From: Streptococcus oralis
GTDB lineage: Bacteria > Bacillota > Bacilli > Lactobacillales > Streptococcaceae
Assembly (NCBI RefSeq): GCF_016127915.1
Contig: NZ_CP066059.1
Coordinates: 186,001 to 250,000 of the forward strand
Direction: 5' to 3'
Length of the DNA: 64,000 nt
The position numbers were made by a program, and so were the translations under genes. Under the pieces are notes generated by a model, which saw nothing but the letters and a program-made list of their open reading frames with translations, was not told where the DNA came from and did not search any database. Each line of letters begins with the position of its first letter. The first letter of the stretch is position 1. This document shows positions 28,943 to 37,902 of the stretch, in pieces.

Positions 28943-29017
28943 CTCCTTTAACGGTTTCCCGCGTAAAATATGCTTGGTGAAAGAAGCTAAGCACCAAGGG
29001 TTGAGATTATCAACCTT
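28943..29017 (-). promoter_or_regulatory. preQ1-II riboswitch controlling queT
   Basis: On the minus strand an optional first hairpin GGTTGA/TCAACC is followed by CTTGGTGCTTAGCTTCTTTC and ACCAAGC, then ACGCGGGAAACCGTT and AAAGGAG. This order is that of the streptococcal preQ1-II (COG4708) riboswitch, a pseudoknot in which the ribosome site is part of the ligand-closed fold. Ligand binding should reduce queT translation. Confidence 0.92.
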
Positions 29018-29020
29018 TCC

Positions 29021-29053
29021 AGTATAGCACATTAGCCAGCTTTATGCTATACT
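29021..29053. promoter_or_regulatory. Divergent queT / GtrA promoters
   Basis: Two extended -10 elements face away from each other: TGCTATACT on the minus strand (29029-29021) for queT and TGCTATACT on the plus strand (29045-29053) for the GtrA gene. No good -35 is seen for either. They are the same nine bases. Confidence 0.6.
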
Positions 29054-29059
29054 AAAATC

Positions 29060-29497
29060 ATGAAAAAACTAATAAAAGCTTTCTTTGATAACGAGATTCT
29101 ATCCTACCTATTTTTTGGTGGTGCTACTACTCTGGTTTCTATTGTTTCACGTTTGCTTATTTACCATATCAGCCACCAGGAAATCCTCGCTACTGCACTC
29201 GCAAATCTTATCGGGATTCTCTTTGCCTTTCTCACAAATGATACAATCGTCTTTAAACAAGAGAGAAGAAATTGGCCGACTCGCCTGGCTAAGTTTTTCT
29301 TAGCTCGTCTCTCTACTCTTGGTCTTGACATCCTTTTAACTTATATCTTTGTTACAACCTTTCCTGATCTTATTGGCCAGTTTGTTGAATTTAATATAGA
29401 TAGGGTTAATACGATTGAAACTATCCTAGCACAAATTTTGATCATCATTTTAAACTATATTTTCAGTAAAATCTATATTTTTAAAGGGGGTAACTGA
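29060..29497 (+). CDS. GtrA family membrane protein
   Basis: A 145-residue protein with four predicted membrane segments (about 13-33, 37-55, 76-100, 115-140) and the GtrA-type pattern YLFFGGATTLVSIVSRLLIYH ... FLTNDTIVFK ... KIYIFKGG. GtrA proteins are thought to move lipid-linked sugars or help cell-surface glycosylation. The ATG is only seven bases after the -10 hexamer and has no ribosome site, so the mRNA may start at the ATG. Partner glycosyltransferases are not in the window. Confidence 0.85.
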   Translation: MKKLIKAFFDNEILSYLFFGGATTLVSIVSRLLIYHISHQEILATALANLIGILFAFLTNDTIVFKQERRNWPTRLAKFFLARLSTLGLDILLTYIFVTTFPDLIGQFVEFNIDRVNTIETILAQILIIILNYIFSKIYIFKGGN

Positions 29498-29515
29498 CCA
29501 CTTTGAGCGTTCAAG

Positions 29516-29544
29516 TTGCTTTTTGTCACATTTTAGGATATAAT
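29516..29544 (+). promoter_or_regulatory. mscL promoter
   Basis: TTGCTT (29516-29521) and TATAAT (29539-29544) are 17 bases apart, 26 bases before mscL. Confidence 0.65.
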
Positions 29545-29570
29545 AAATTAGAAAATTAGGAAAGGAATTT

Positions 29571-29957
29571 ATGAAAATGTTAAAGGATCTTAAAGAATTC
29601 TTGCTTCGTGGTAATGTCGTTGACCTTGCTGTCGGTGTGATCATTGCCTCTGCATTTGGTGCTATCGTTACTTCATTTGTTAATGATATCATCACTCCAC
29701 TACTATTGAATCCAGCCTTGGAAGCTGCGCAAGTACAAAACATCGCTGAGCTTGCATGGAATGGTGTTACATATGGTAAATTCTTGAGCGCTGTTATCAA
29801 CTTCCTTGTTGTGGGTACAGTTCTCTTCTTCGTTATCAAAGGTATTGAAAAAGCTCAAAACCTTCGTAAGAAAGAGGAAGTGGTTGAGGAAGCACCTGCT
29901 GCTCCAACTGAACTTGAAGTTCTTCAAGAAATCAAAGCTCTTCTTGAGAAAAAATAA
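29571..29957 (+). CDS. mscL: Large-conductance mechanosensitive channel
   Basis: A 128-residue channel that opens under membrane tension to release solutes during osmotic downshock. The N-terminal helix and TM1 (KEFLLRGNVVDLAVGVIIASAFG), TM2 (FLSAVINFLVVGTVLFFVIKG) and a charged C-terminal helix are standard. GGAAAGG lies upstream of the ATG. Confidence 0.96.
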   Translation: MKMLKDLKEFLLRGNVVDLAVGVIIASAFGAIVTSFVNDIITPLLLNPALEAAQVQNIAELAWNGVTYGKFLSAVINFLVVGTVLFFVIKGIEKAQNLRKKEEVVEEAPAAPTELEVLQEIKALLEKK

Positions 29958-29964
29958 AACAGAT

Positions 29965-29996
29965 AAAGGATTTAGCTTAAAGCTAAATCCTTTTTT
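29965..29996 (+). terminator. Terminator of mscL, usable also for hemH
   Basis: GGATTTAGCT pairs with AGCTAAATCC, with flanking A and T runs; TTTTTT follows on the plus strand. Confidence 0.8.
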
Positions 29997-29998
29997 CT

Positions 29999-31093
29999 TT
30001 ACTCTTTTGGTAACTTCCCAGCTTTTTCGAGCATTTTCTTAATTAAGTAAGGCATCTTGACATTTTCACGGCCTTTTTTCTCAATGAGCTTTTTGACAAA
30101 TTCTGGCATCTGAAGGTCGTCTGTCTCCTCCATGATGTCCTTGGTAGTTGCCGAAGGCGCTAACTCATCGAAGGTTTCTTCTTCTGGGAGAAAAGCTTTA
30201 AATTCCTTGTTTTCGCTGTCTCGTACAGTAGCAACTAAAGCGTCAATTAAACGGCTATCCGTATTGGGCATAGGTGGACGATGGTAGGTGACACCTAATT
30301 CTTGACACAAATCATAACATTCCACATCATTATCAAACAAGACTTCGATGTGCTCACTGATAAAGCTAATCGGGACAAAAATATAATGCTCTGGATGTTG
30401 CTTTTGTTCTCGTAAATATTCTAAGACATCTGGCTTGATCCAAGGAATTCCAATATCGCTTTCGCTCTGCCAAGTATTGGTATACTGGTCGGCTGTTAGG
30501 CCGAGTTGTTCAGCAATTAGCTTGCTATTATCGAAAATCTGATTGATATAAGGATCTCCAAAGTCCAAGGCAAAAACGGGGACGCTATGGGCTGAAAAGA
30601 TTACCTTGAAAGACTCTTCTCCCACATGGTTTCGTAAAATTTTGTTAATCTCATCTGTCCAGAAGTCCAGCAAATGCTGTTGTTGATACCAGTCCTTAAT
30701 AACTAAAAATCGGATCTGCTGGCTTTCCAAAAACTTTTCATATCCCATGACTGAGTAAAAAGAATAATGAGGTTCCAAAATCAAGCAAATACATTCTTCA
30801 ACACCATCAGTTTCCATCTGCTTGATCACGTCTGGGATAAAGGGGCGAGAAAATTTGTTGGCAAAGTAGATACCGTACTCCTCCCCTATACGTTCTCTTA
30901 CTAAAGCAACTTCTTCCCTTGTAATCCGCTGCAAAGGCGTCCCACCGATACGGACATAGTTGTCATAGAGGATCTGAATTTCGTGGTCTTGGGGTCTAAC
31001 TCCACGACGAATATTTGTAAAGAATTCTGCTACTCCTTCAAAACTAATCTCCTCTGGAGATCCAAAGGTCATCATTAATAGGGCTCTTTTCAT
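29999..31093 (-). CDS. hemH: Ferrochelatase (coproporphyrin III type likely)
   Basis: A 364-residue ferrochelatase with the catalytic His in [10 protein letters not shown], the YTNTWQSE region and the conserved Glu in [13 protein letters not shown]. It inserts iron into a porphyrin; Firmicutes enzymes normally use coproporphyrin III. Streptococci lack the rest of the heme pathway, and none of it is near here, so this is an orphan enzyme whose role may be in porphyrin scavenging or iron removal. The residues after about 310 extend beyond the usual domain with a charged tail. It marks one flank of the pilus islet. Confidence 0.92.
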   Translation of the reverse strand: MKRALLMMTFGSPEEISFEGVAEFFTNIRRGVRPQDHEIQILYDNYVRIGGTPLQRITREEVALVRERIGEEYGIYFANKFSRPFIPDVIKQMETDGVEECICLILEPHYSFYSVMGYEKFLESQQIRFLVIKDWYQQQHLLDFWTDEINKILRNHVGEESFKVIFSAHSVPVFALDFGDPYINQIFDNSKLIAEQLGLTADQYTNTWQSESDIGIPWIKPDVLEYLREQKQHPEHYIFVPISFISEHIEVLFDNDVECYDLCQELGVTYHRPPMPNTDSRLIDALVATVRDSENKEFKAFLPEEETFDELAPSATTKDIMEETDDLQMPEFVKKLIEKKGRENVKMPYLIKKMLEKAGKLPKE

Positions 31094-31142
31094 GTTATCA
31101 TCCTTATGATATTGTTTTCACTATCTATTCTATCATGAAAGA

Positions 31143-31180
31143 AAAAAATAGTAAACGCTTCCGCCGCCTACTATTTTTTT
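31143..31180 (-). terminator. Terminator of the pilus operon
   Basis: On the minus strand AATAGTA pairs with TACTATT across a GGCGGCGGAAGCGTT loop and runs into TTTTT. The stem overlaps the srtG2 stop codon. Confidence 0.75.
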
Positions 31181-32043
31181 TGTTCTTTTGTTTTTCTATC
31201 TCGTCTCATGATTAGGATGATAACGACAAGGAGTAAGACGACGATAATCAGGAGAAGAAAGGCAAGGATATAAATCCAATGCGTTGGAATTCCTTGGTCA
31301 AAATAGCGCGTCCCTACTGCTTCTCCACTTTTATCCTGGGATGCTTTTACTGGTGCATCCGTTATTTTAGCTAAGAGGATATGTCGTCCGTTTGTAATGT
31401 TAAGGAAACAGGTGCTTAACAAAACAATCTTGTCTGTTGAGGTCAAGGAAACATCTCGCTTGTACTTGGCTTTACTTAGCAGATATTGATAGTAGGCCTG
31501 GTGTTCCTCATCGTTAGAACTCAAAGTCCGGTAAATCTCCGTGTCATAGGCATCCACTTCTAAAATCCCAAAAATCTCAAGACCACGTTCTCGACCATTG
31601 TAGTAGATAGAGCCATAGCGATGATTTTCAAAAAAATCTTGATTCGCAAATTTTTGAATCTCCCCAAACATAGCTCCAGAAGCCATGGAGTGACCATAAA
31701 TGATGGTGTTAAAGTCAGTAAAGTTTGGGTTAAAACGATAGTCTAGGAATATAGAGCCTGACACAGTATAATCACCAAAAGCATTGCGGTCAAGGTATTT
31801 GACATTGTCCTGACTCTGCAAGAGGGGATAGTCTACCTTGGTCCCATCGAGGCTAATCCAACCACAGACATCCTTGTTGAGGTGCTGCAAGGTTTCAAAG
31901 CCCGTACTGCTGGCATCCTTTTCAATGGGATTGTAATGATCATAGTCGCTCGCAAGAGCTCTATCAGCTGTAAAAAGACAGAAAAAAGCTAGAAAGAGGG
32001 ATAGAATGACCTTTATGGCTTTGCGACTTGTACTTGTTTTCAT
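31171..32043 (-). CDS. srtG2: Pilus sortase SrtG2 (class B-like)
   Basis: A 290-residue sortase with an N-terminal signal/anchor (about 8-31), a catalytic domain with the active His in IIYGHSMASGAMFG, the Cys in VLLSTCFLNITNGRH with the Arg just after, and a C-terminal membrane segment (about 254-278) followed by a basic tail. The YGH-x-MxxGxMF pattern resembles sortase B. It is closely similar to SrtG1, so a duplication is likely. In PI-2 two sortases of this type are present; SrtG1 is credited with polymerisation while SrtG2 seems less important (from memory). Confidence 0.88.
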   Translation of the reverse strand: MKTSTSRKAIKVILSLFLAFFCLFTADRALASDYDHYNPIEKDASSTGFETLQHLNKDVCGWISLDGTKVDYPLLQSQDNVKYLDRNAFGDYTVSGSIFLDYRFNPNFTDFNTIIYGHSMASGAMFGEIQKFANQDFFENHRYGSIYYNGRERGLEIFGILEVDAYDTEIYRTLSSNDEEHQAYYQYLLSKAKYKRDVSLTSTDKIVLLSTCFLNITNGRHILLAKITDAPVKASQDKSGEAVGTRYFDQGIPTHWIYILAFLLLIIVVLLLVVIILIMRRDRKTKEQKK

Positions 32044-32073
32044 ATTTCCTTCTTTCTCCTTTCTAGCCTTGAA

Positions 32074-32112
32074 AATAAAAGAGCAAGAGAGGCTGTCCCT
32101 TTCTCTTTTATT
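32074..32112 (-). terminator. Hairpin between srtG1 and srtG2
   Basis: AATAAAAGAG pairs with CTCTTTTATT on the minus strand and is followed by TTTC. The T tail is weak, so this could lower srtG2 expression or act in mRNA processing. Confidence 0.45.
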
Positions 32113-32118
32113 GGTAGT

Positions 32119-33120
32119 TTAGTCAGTAATGGTATCTGCTCCTTCTTCCTTTTCTTCTCTTCTACGACGCAAGATCAAGTAGAGGATGATGAGCAAGAAG
32201 ATCAATAGCAAGAGCAAGATAAACAAGATGATGCACCATATCCACAAAGGAATCGATGAGAGAAATCGTCCGAGCGACGAATCATCAAAGACACTGTAAG
32301 GGAATGGTTTTGATTTTTTCGTATGGAAGGTGTTCTTTGGAACTGTATCTGTAATCTTGGCAACTACGATATGTCTCCCATTTGTTACGTCTAGGAAACA
32401 GGTACTGAGAAGAATGATATGGTCATTTGGCCCCAGTGTAATATCTCGTTTGTGGATGGCAACCGAGAGTAAGTGATCGATATATTCTTGGCGCCGACCA
32501 TCTCCATTAATACCTGGATCGTAGATGTTAAAGTCATAGGCGTCCACCTCGAGCATCTCAAAGATCTCAAGACCTTTTTCAACGCCATTATAGTAAATAC
32601 TACCGTAGCGATGCTGGTCAAAAAATTCCTTATCAGAAAACTTTGCTACATCTCCAAACATAACCCCATTTTCTACATGGTGTCCGTAGATGATGGTATT
32701 AAAGTCTTCGAACTTGGATTCATTTCGAGCCTCAAGGAAAATAGCTCCTGTAGCTGCAAATTCTCCTTTTGAGTCCTTGTTCAGGTACTTTTCATTGTCT
32801 TTGGCTTGAACTAAGGGATAGTCGATATTGGTGCCATAGACATTGATCCAACCGAGAACCTCTGGATTGACTTGCTGTAGTTTATGAAAGCCAGAAAAAC
32901 TAGCAAGCTCATCCTTCTCAGTAGTACTCACTGGTTTATAGGCCTCATACTCACTTGATGAAGCCTGAGAATAGACCTGATTGGCATCCCAAAGGGCGTA
33001 GAAACCAAAGAGAAAGACTAAAGCTGCCAAGAGGAGCAGGATATGATTCATCAATGCATCTACAGCAAGGACCAGACGCCTAGACAAACTCCTTTTTGGT
33101 TTCTCACGCTTGATTTTCAT
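32119..33120 (-). CDS. srtG1: Pilus sortase SrtG1 (class B-like)
   Basis: A 333-residue sortase with an N-terminal membrane anchor (about 22-48, LMNHILLLLAALVFLFGFYALW), the catalytic His in IIYGHHVENGVMFG, Cys in ILLSTCFLDVTNGRH, and a C-terminal membrane segment (about 290-318) before a charged tail. It should link pilin subunits by their sorting signals. It follows pitB by 16 bases. Confidence 0.9.
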   Translation of the reverse strand: MKIKREKPKRSLSRRLVLAVDALMNHILLLLAALVFLFGFYALWDANQVYSQASSSEYEAYKPVSTTEKDELASFSGFHKLQQVNPEVLGWINVYGTNIDYPLVQAKDNEKYLNKDSKGEFAATGAIFLEARNESKFEDFNTIIYGHHVENGVMFGDVAKFSDKEFFDQHRYGSIYYNGVEKGLEIFEMLEVDAYDFNIYDPGINGDGRRQEYIDHLLSVAIHKRDITLGPNDHIILLSTCFLDVTNGRHIVVAKITDTVPKNTFHTKKSKPFPYSVFDDSSLGRFLSSIPLWIWCIILFILLLLLIFLLIILYLILRRRREEKEEGADTITD

Positions 33121-33136
33121 CGGTCAAACCACTTGC

Positions 33137-34357
33137 TTAAGCTTGTCTGCGTTTTTTAGACAAAACAACAAATCCAGCCAAACCAAGACCAATCATCAAA
33201 ATGAAAGGAAGGTTGTCAATCAAGAGACCAGTAGGGGTAACGTCTGGTAAGCTATTTGTGATAGTGTTATCGTTTGTTTTTTCACCAACAAGAATGCTGT
33301 TTTGAGTGAAATCAACTGAAACTGTACCCGGTTGATTTTTAGATAATCCATTTTCCCAATATACAGCTGAAGCTGTGTAACCTTGAGATCCGGTTTCAAC
33401 CAATTTATAACGAGTACCTGCTGGGATTGTATCAAACACTAAGGATTGATCGTGGTGTAGTTTAATTATTGTTTCTTTTCCATATTCGAAAGTTTTAGAA
33501 TCATTACCAATCTTTCCTACAATGGAAGTTTTATCTTCTGTAGATGCTTTTGTGAAAGTAAGCTTGAAAGTGAAGTCTTTCGTTTTATCTGCAGTCGCTC
33601 CAGACACAACTTTTTTAATTACTAATGATTTAGCATTAGGATCGTATTTCCCAAGGTGAGGATCATTAGGGTGTGGATCGTTAGGATCTGTTATCTTACC
33701 AGCATTTTTACGATAGATATTTGTAAACAAATCATATTTAAACATAGTCCCTTTTTCAGATGGCTTCACTTTAGCAGTAGATCCTGTTGTATCTTGTTTA
33801 AAATATACAGAAGATATATACACACCAGTCGTTGATTTATTTTTTACAATAACGTGCATTTCATAGCTACTGTTATCATATGTCATTGAGTCAATTGCAA
33901 CATCACCTTTTTGCATTGCTGTCCAACCATCATTTTGTTTTTCAGCTACAGTGTAAACATATTCTCCAGCGTGAGTGTAGGTTACATTTGCAAAAATATT
34001 TCCAGTGTTTTTCTTAATACTTGTTTCACCAGATACCAAAGTATCTGTTCCTGAATAGGATACTGTTTTATCTGCTATTTGACCGTTTGAGACAGTGACT
34101 GTTTCATATGGTACTCCGTTATTCAAGTTACCGCTTTTAGGTGTGAAAGTAAAGGTGAAGCGAGCTAGTGGTGTAGTGATTCCTTCTGCAATATTCAATA
34201 CCTTGTTAATGGATACTTGTGCACTTGTTTCACCATTGGACATTGCGGTTGCATCAGAGTTTTCATCCGCAAATGTTGGTACTCCTCTCAAGACCGACAA
34301 GGCGGTTACAGCTGCAATACTTGCAGTAACTAATTTTTTCAAAAATGTTTTTTTCAT
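33137..34357 (-). CDS. pitB: Pilus backbone protein PitB (PI-2)
   Basis: A 406-residue pilin with a signal peptide (MKKTFLKKLVTASIAAVTALSVLRG ... TFA) and Ig-like/Cna-B domains. The C-terminal sorting signal is VTPTG, followed by a hydrophobic segment and KKRRQA; this non-LPxTG motif is the one known for PI-2 backbone pilin. Lys-rich stretches such as SLVIKKVVSG may supply the polymerising lysine or isopeptide bonds. The ATG at 34357 has AAAAGGA upstream; the frame is open for 16 more codons without support. Confidence 0.88.
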   Translation of the reverse strand: MKKTFLKKLVTASIAAVTALSVLRGVPTFADENSDATAMSNGETSAQVSINKVLNIAEGITTPLARFTFTFTPKSGNLNNGVPYETVTVSNGQIADKTVSYSGTDTLVSGETSIKKNTGNIFANVTYTHAGEYVYTVAEKQNDGWTAMQKGDVAIDSMTYDNSSYEMHVIVKNKSTTGVYISSVYFKQDTTGSTAKVKPSEKGTMFKYDLFTNIYRKNAGKITDPNDPHPNDPHLGKYDPNAKSLVIKKVVSGATADKTKDFTFKLTFTKASTEDKTSIVGKIGNDSKTFEYGKETIIKLHHDQSLVFDTIPAGTRYKLVETGSQGYTASAVYWENGLSKNQPGTVSVDFTQNSILVGEKTNDNTITNSLPDVTPTGLLIDNLPFILMIGLGLAGFVVLSKKRRQA

Positions 34358-34401
34358 GATTATTCCTTTTATTTTTAAATTTCTTTTTTCATAAATTGTC
34401 A

Positions 34402-34953
34402 TCAAAAGCCCCGTCGCCTTAGGACTGTTACCACCTTGCCATGGGTATCCTGTATAGGAATGGTTCCAAAAGCACGGCTATCTACAGCCGTTGTTCGATT
34501 GTCTCCGAGGACAAATAGTTGTCCTGCTGGGACTTTCATCGGGAAGGTAGCCCCTTCCATATAGAGCAGCGTTTCTTTGTAGATATCCTGCTCTTGTTGA
34601 GGAGAACCGTTGATGATGAGACCATTTTCGTTTATATCGATCGTACTTCCTTCGGTTGCAATGACACGCGCCACTCTTTCCTTACCCTTATAACTATAGA
34701 CGAGCAGATCACCAATCGAATAACGTTTATCCAACCTATAGTAGACAACCAAGTCGCCATCTTTTAAGGCTGGCTTCATGCCATCGTCATTGTATCTCAA
34801 TAGTCCAAAGACAAAAAAGTAAAGTGTGGCCAGTACAACCCCAACCATCAGAAGCTTACTGACTAAGTAGAGGATATCTCCCCATACACTCGGCGGAGAC
34901 TTATCCCGATTGACTTGTGTTACTGTTTCCTTGTATTTCTTTTTAAGTAGCAT
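34402..34953 (-). CDS. sipA: SipA, signal peptidase-like pilus assembly protein lacking catalytic residues
   Basis: A 183-residue protein with a membrane anchor (about 27-50) and the type I signal peptidase fold. At the place of the catalytic Ser (normally SMxPxL) the sequence is GMKPALKDGD, and at the place of the catalytic Lys (normally KRVI) it is ARVI, so both catalytic residues appear to be missing. The C-terminal FVLGDNR-TTAVDSRAFG box is kept. SipA-type pseudo-peptidases of streptococcal pilus loci act as chaperones needed for polymerisation. Its start overlaps the pitA stop by one base. Confidence 0.88.
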   Translation of the reverse strand: MLLKKKYKETVTQVNRDKSPPSVWGDILYLVSKLLMVGVVLATLYFFVFGLLRYNDDGMKPALKDGDLVVYYRLDKRYSIGDLLVYSYKGKERVARVIATEGSTIDINENGLIINGSPQQEQDIYKETLLYMEGATFPMKVPAGQLFVLGDNRTTAVDSRAFGTIPIQDTHGKVVTVLRRRGF

Positions 34954-37544
34954 TATTTTCTCCTATGTACCACTAGATAGCCGAGTAGGATTGTAAAGAA
35001 GATACCCCCTAGAGGAAGGATTATTCCTAACACGAGTGTACTGCTGAGGAAGTCAACTCCGGTTTCAGGTACATTATTCTTATTATTCGTGACTGTCGCG
35101 GACTTATCCCCATCCAGTTTGCCTTCTTGATTTTCATAAGATACCTGATATCCACGAGAAGAGTTTGATTCCTCTTCAATAGTGTAGTGACTATCGAGTG
35201 GAAGTCCATCAATTTTTATGGTTTGATCTTTGTTTAGATCTATAGACGCTCGACCATTCGTAAATTGCAGAGGGGTTCTTTTATTATTCACCGTTGCATT
35301 ATAGGTTCCATTCAATGGACTGTTCTGAGCATCCCTGATGTTAATGGTAATCTTGAAGGATTTTAATAGATTGGCAAATACACCTGTAACCTTTTTTGTA
35401 ACGGATAAACTTGGAAGCCTGTGATTCGTGACAGTGCTGGTCTCGTCTTTATTCAGATCGCCCTCTTGATTCTCATATGTAACGTGGTAACCATTCGTTG
35501 ATGCCGCTTCTTCTTCAACCTTGTAATGGGTTCCCCGAGGAAGATAGCTTAGAATACCTTTCCAACGCTTTCGTTTTTCGACACGGATCTCCGCTTCTCC
35601 ATTCACAACAGTTATCTCGCCAAAAGTTCCATTCAATGGCGTAGAATCAGGAGAGGTTAGTTTTACCTTAATCCTAAACTCTTTGTTCAAGTTACTTTCA
35701 GCTTCCAACACTTTCTTAATCGTCAGACTTGGCAATTGTTTATAGATTACCTTAAAGGATGGTTTAGTTTCTGTACCAACATTTTTTATTTCTTTGGTAA
35801 AGGCTGGGACGTCCGGTGCAATTAAATCGTATTGATATCCTTTGGCAACTTTTTCAAAGTTCCTCGTTTCATTAAATACGTTTTTACTGACATTCACATT
35901 GGTCTTTCGATAGTCTTGATTATCAGAACCACCGTTCTTGTTCTTTTGAACCAGTTTCAGATCAACATCAGTTGGTTGGTTAGCTGTTATAACAGTATTC
36001 TTACCCGTCACACCTTGCCATTCAACTTCCACTGGTACCGTTAATGGATCTGAAGGCTTAAAGGTTGGGTTGTCAGAGTATTCTTTGGTCTTGGTTTGAG
36101 AGGTGCCTATTCCATAGGAATAGGTGACACTGGCACCTTTATTGGAGTAGAGTTTATTGACATCAGAACCCTCAGCATCACCAGCCTCTATCTTCTTATC
36201 ACCAGCAATAGCATCTAAGGCATCTTGACTAGATGTAACAGTAAATTTAAGGACATATCTAGCTCCATCTTCTAAGGAATAATTCGGAGAAAATTTAGCC
36301 GTAACTTCCACTAATCCTTCTGACGTTGTCTTGGAATCAAAAGTTACTTGATTTTCGGTTAATGTTTCACTACTACCAGCCTTTTCTTTCACTACACGAA
36401 ACTCTGACGATCCGTTTGGTAATAGCTGGACATACTTAGAAAGAACATCCTTGATAGTCACGTGGTGGACTCCCAGTGGCAGAATCTTATCAGTGATATC
36501 TTTGAAACTGTCTTGTAACTGGTCCTCATCATTTGCAGAGAATATTTCATTTGGAATGGAGGCATTATGTTGCCTCATATAATATTGCAGACTGGTAATA
36601 CTGTCGACATTGTTTGAATAACGAAATTTAATCGAATAGAAACCATCAAGTGTTGGAGCCAAGCTATATGATAGACTATTTAGATTATTATTTAATCTAT
36701 CCCAAAACCACTGGGGAGCTGTTTCGATATTAGGATCCTCGTTATTGTAGTTATATATAGTGTAACCATTGGCATCGTAGACCATATTCGCAAAGCCATC
36801 TGAAAGCAAAATAACGACTTTCTTAGCATTAGATCTTGCACTTCCCATTAACTGGTTGGCCAAGGTTAATCCAGCCCCAATATTGGTCCCGGTACCAATA
36901 CCTGACTCAGTACCAATGGAATTACCTCCTGCAATACTCATGTTGTATACCGCTGTTTTAGCAGCACGAGCATTGTTACTCCATCCTAAAATCGTGTTAG
37001 CATCATCCCATGGTGAAACGCCATCATAGTATTTTGTCATCCGTTCATAGGGCCAGTATGGTCTAAAAAATCTCCATTTATTTCCATCCCAATACTGATC
37101 ATTCTTTTTATTGTCAATTTTCCCACCAAATCCTACCATAGATAAGCGGTTATTGGAATTGGATAGAATAGTATCAATTAAGCCTTTACGACCATTTGTT
37201 CCTCTTAGAGTATTTTTCAATGCGTCAATCCGACTGATCGTCCGTCCATCAAAAGATTGGACATCCTGATTCTGCATACTTCCTGAGAGGTCTGCTACTA
37301 AAACAACATCCAAGGGATCCGTTTGGGTCTCCGTTCCCAGTTTGGACGTGATATCCAATGACAACTCATACTTGTCATCCTGTCCTGATATCGGAGTAAT
37401 TGTTTTATGAAGGGTTGTCTGAGGTTCTGTAGTAGAATCAGCATTTAACAGACTTATCGGAGCACACAAAAAGAGAATAGCTAACAGTGTAACTAAACGG
37501 CGCGCAATAATTTGAACTTTCTTAAAATCGAAGCGAATGTTCAT
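34953..37544 (-). CDS. pitA: Ancillary pilus protein PitA with vWA domain
   Basis: An 863-residue cell-wall protein with a signal peptide (about 1-36) and a von Willebrand A domain whose MIDAS is D85-L-S-G-S89, interrupted by an insertion region. Two or more Cna-B-like repeats follow near the C-terminus, each ending like YxVxYENQEGxLxxD. The sorting signal is VPETG with a hydrophobic tail and HRRK. It is the likely tip adhesin. The reading frame is intact, while some pneumococcal PI-2 copies are reported as interrupted (from memory). It is the first gene of the operon. Confidence 0.88.
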   Translation of the reverse strand: MNIRFDFKKVQIIARRLVTLLAILFLCAPISLLNADSTTEPQTTLHKTITPISGQDDKYELSLDITSKLGTETQTDPLDVVLVADLSGSMQNQDVQSFDGRTISRIDALKNTLRGTNGRKGLIDTILSNSNNRLSMVGFGGKIDNKKNDQYWDGNKWRFFRPYWPYERMTKYYDGVSPWDDANTILGWSNNARAAKTAVYNMSIAGGNSIGTESGIGTGTNIGAGLTLANQLMGSARSNAKKVVILLSDGFANMVYDANGYTIYNYNNEDPNIETAPQWFWDRLNNNLNSLSYSLAPTLDGFYSIKFRYSNNVDSITSLQYYMRQHNASIPNEIFSANDEDQLQDSFKDITDKILPLGVHHVTIKDVLSKYVQLLPNGSSEFRVVKEKAGSSETLTENQVTFDSKTTSEGLVEVTAKFSPNYSLEDGARYVLKFTVTSSQDALDAIAGDKKIEAGDAEGSDVNKLYSNKGASVTYSYGIGTSQTKTKEYSDNPTFKPSDPLTVPVEVEWQGVTGKNTVITANQPTDVDLKLVQKNKNGGSDNQDYRKTNVNVSKNVFNETRNFEKVAKGYQYDLIAPDVPAFTKEIKNVGTETKPSFKVIYKQLPSLTIKKVLEAESNLNKEFRIKVKLTSPDSTPLNGTFGEITVVNGEAEIRVEKRKRWKGILSYLPRGTHYKVEEEAASTNGYHVTYENQEGDLNKDETSTVTNHRLPSLSVTKKVTGVFANLLKSFKITINIRDAQNSPLNGTYNATVNNKRTPLQFTNGRASIDLNKDQTIKIDGLPLDSHYTIEEESNSSRGYQVSYENQEGKLDGDKSATVTNNKNNVPETGVDFLSSTLVLGIILPLGGIFFTILLGYLVVHRRK

Positions 37545-37902
37545 TTTATTCTCCTTAACTAGAATGTACTAATATTGTTACTATATCAATCTAGGACATT
37601 TACAAGATAATTGTACAATAAAGTTCACGCAGTGTCAATTAATATAGTTAATTTTATATTATGTTAATTAATAAAAGAGTATGATTCTTCTTTGTCTTTC
37701 AAACTATTCTATGGTAAAATGAAAAAAGAATAAAAAAATCTCATAAAATATCAATGCATATATTTTATTCTAAAATATCCAAGATTTTATTTGAAAGTCT
37801 AATGAATTTGAATTATTATATTTTTTCAAAATTCATGAAATTTTCATAATCGGGCTTTTTTCGAAGTTTGCATTCTATTTTATGATTGTTAAAGGAGTTT
37901 TT
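37545..37902. other. AT-rich divergent region between pitA and pepT
   Basis: About 360 bases without a gene. It holds the control regions of the pilus operon and pepT, several overlapping AT-rich repeats of the form TTAATTAATA/TAGTTAATTT (about 37638-37675), and the AAAGGAG of pepT. No promoter is clear enough to place. Confidence 0.5.

Noticed and set aside
28943..28997. Upstream extension of queT
   Set aside because: The extra 20 codons coincide with the preQ1-II riboswitch, whose ribosome site fixes the start at 28937.
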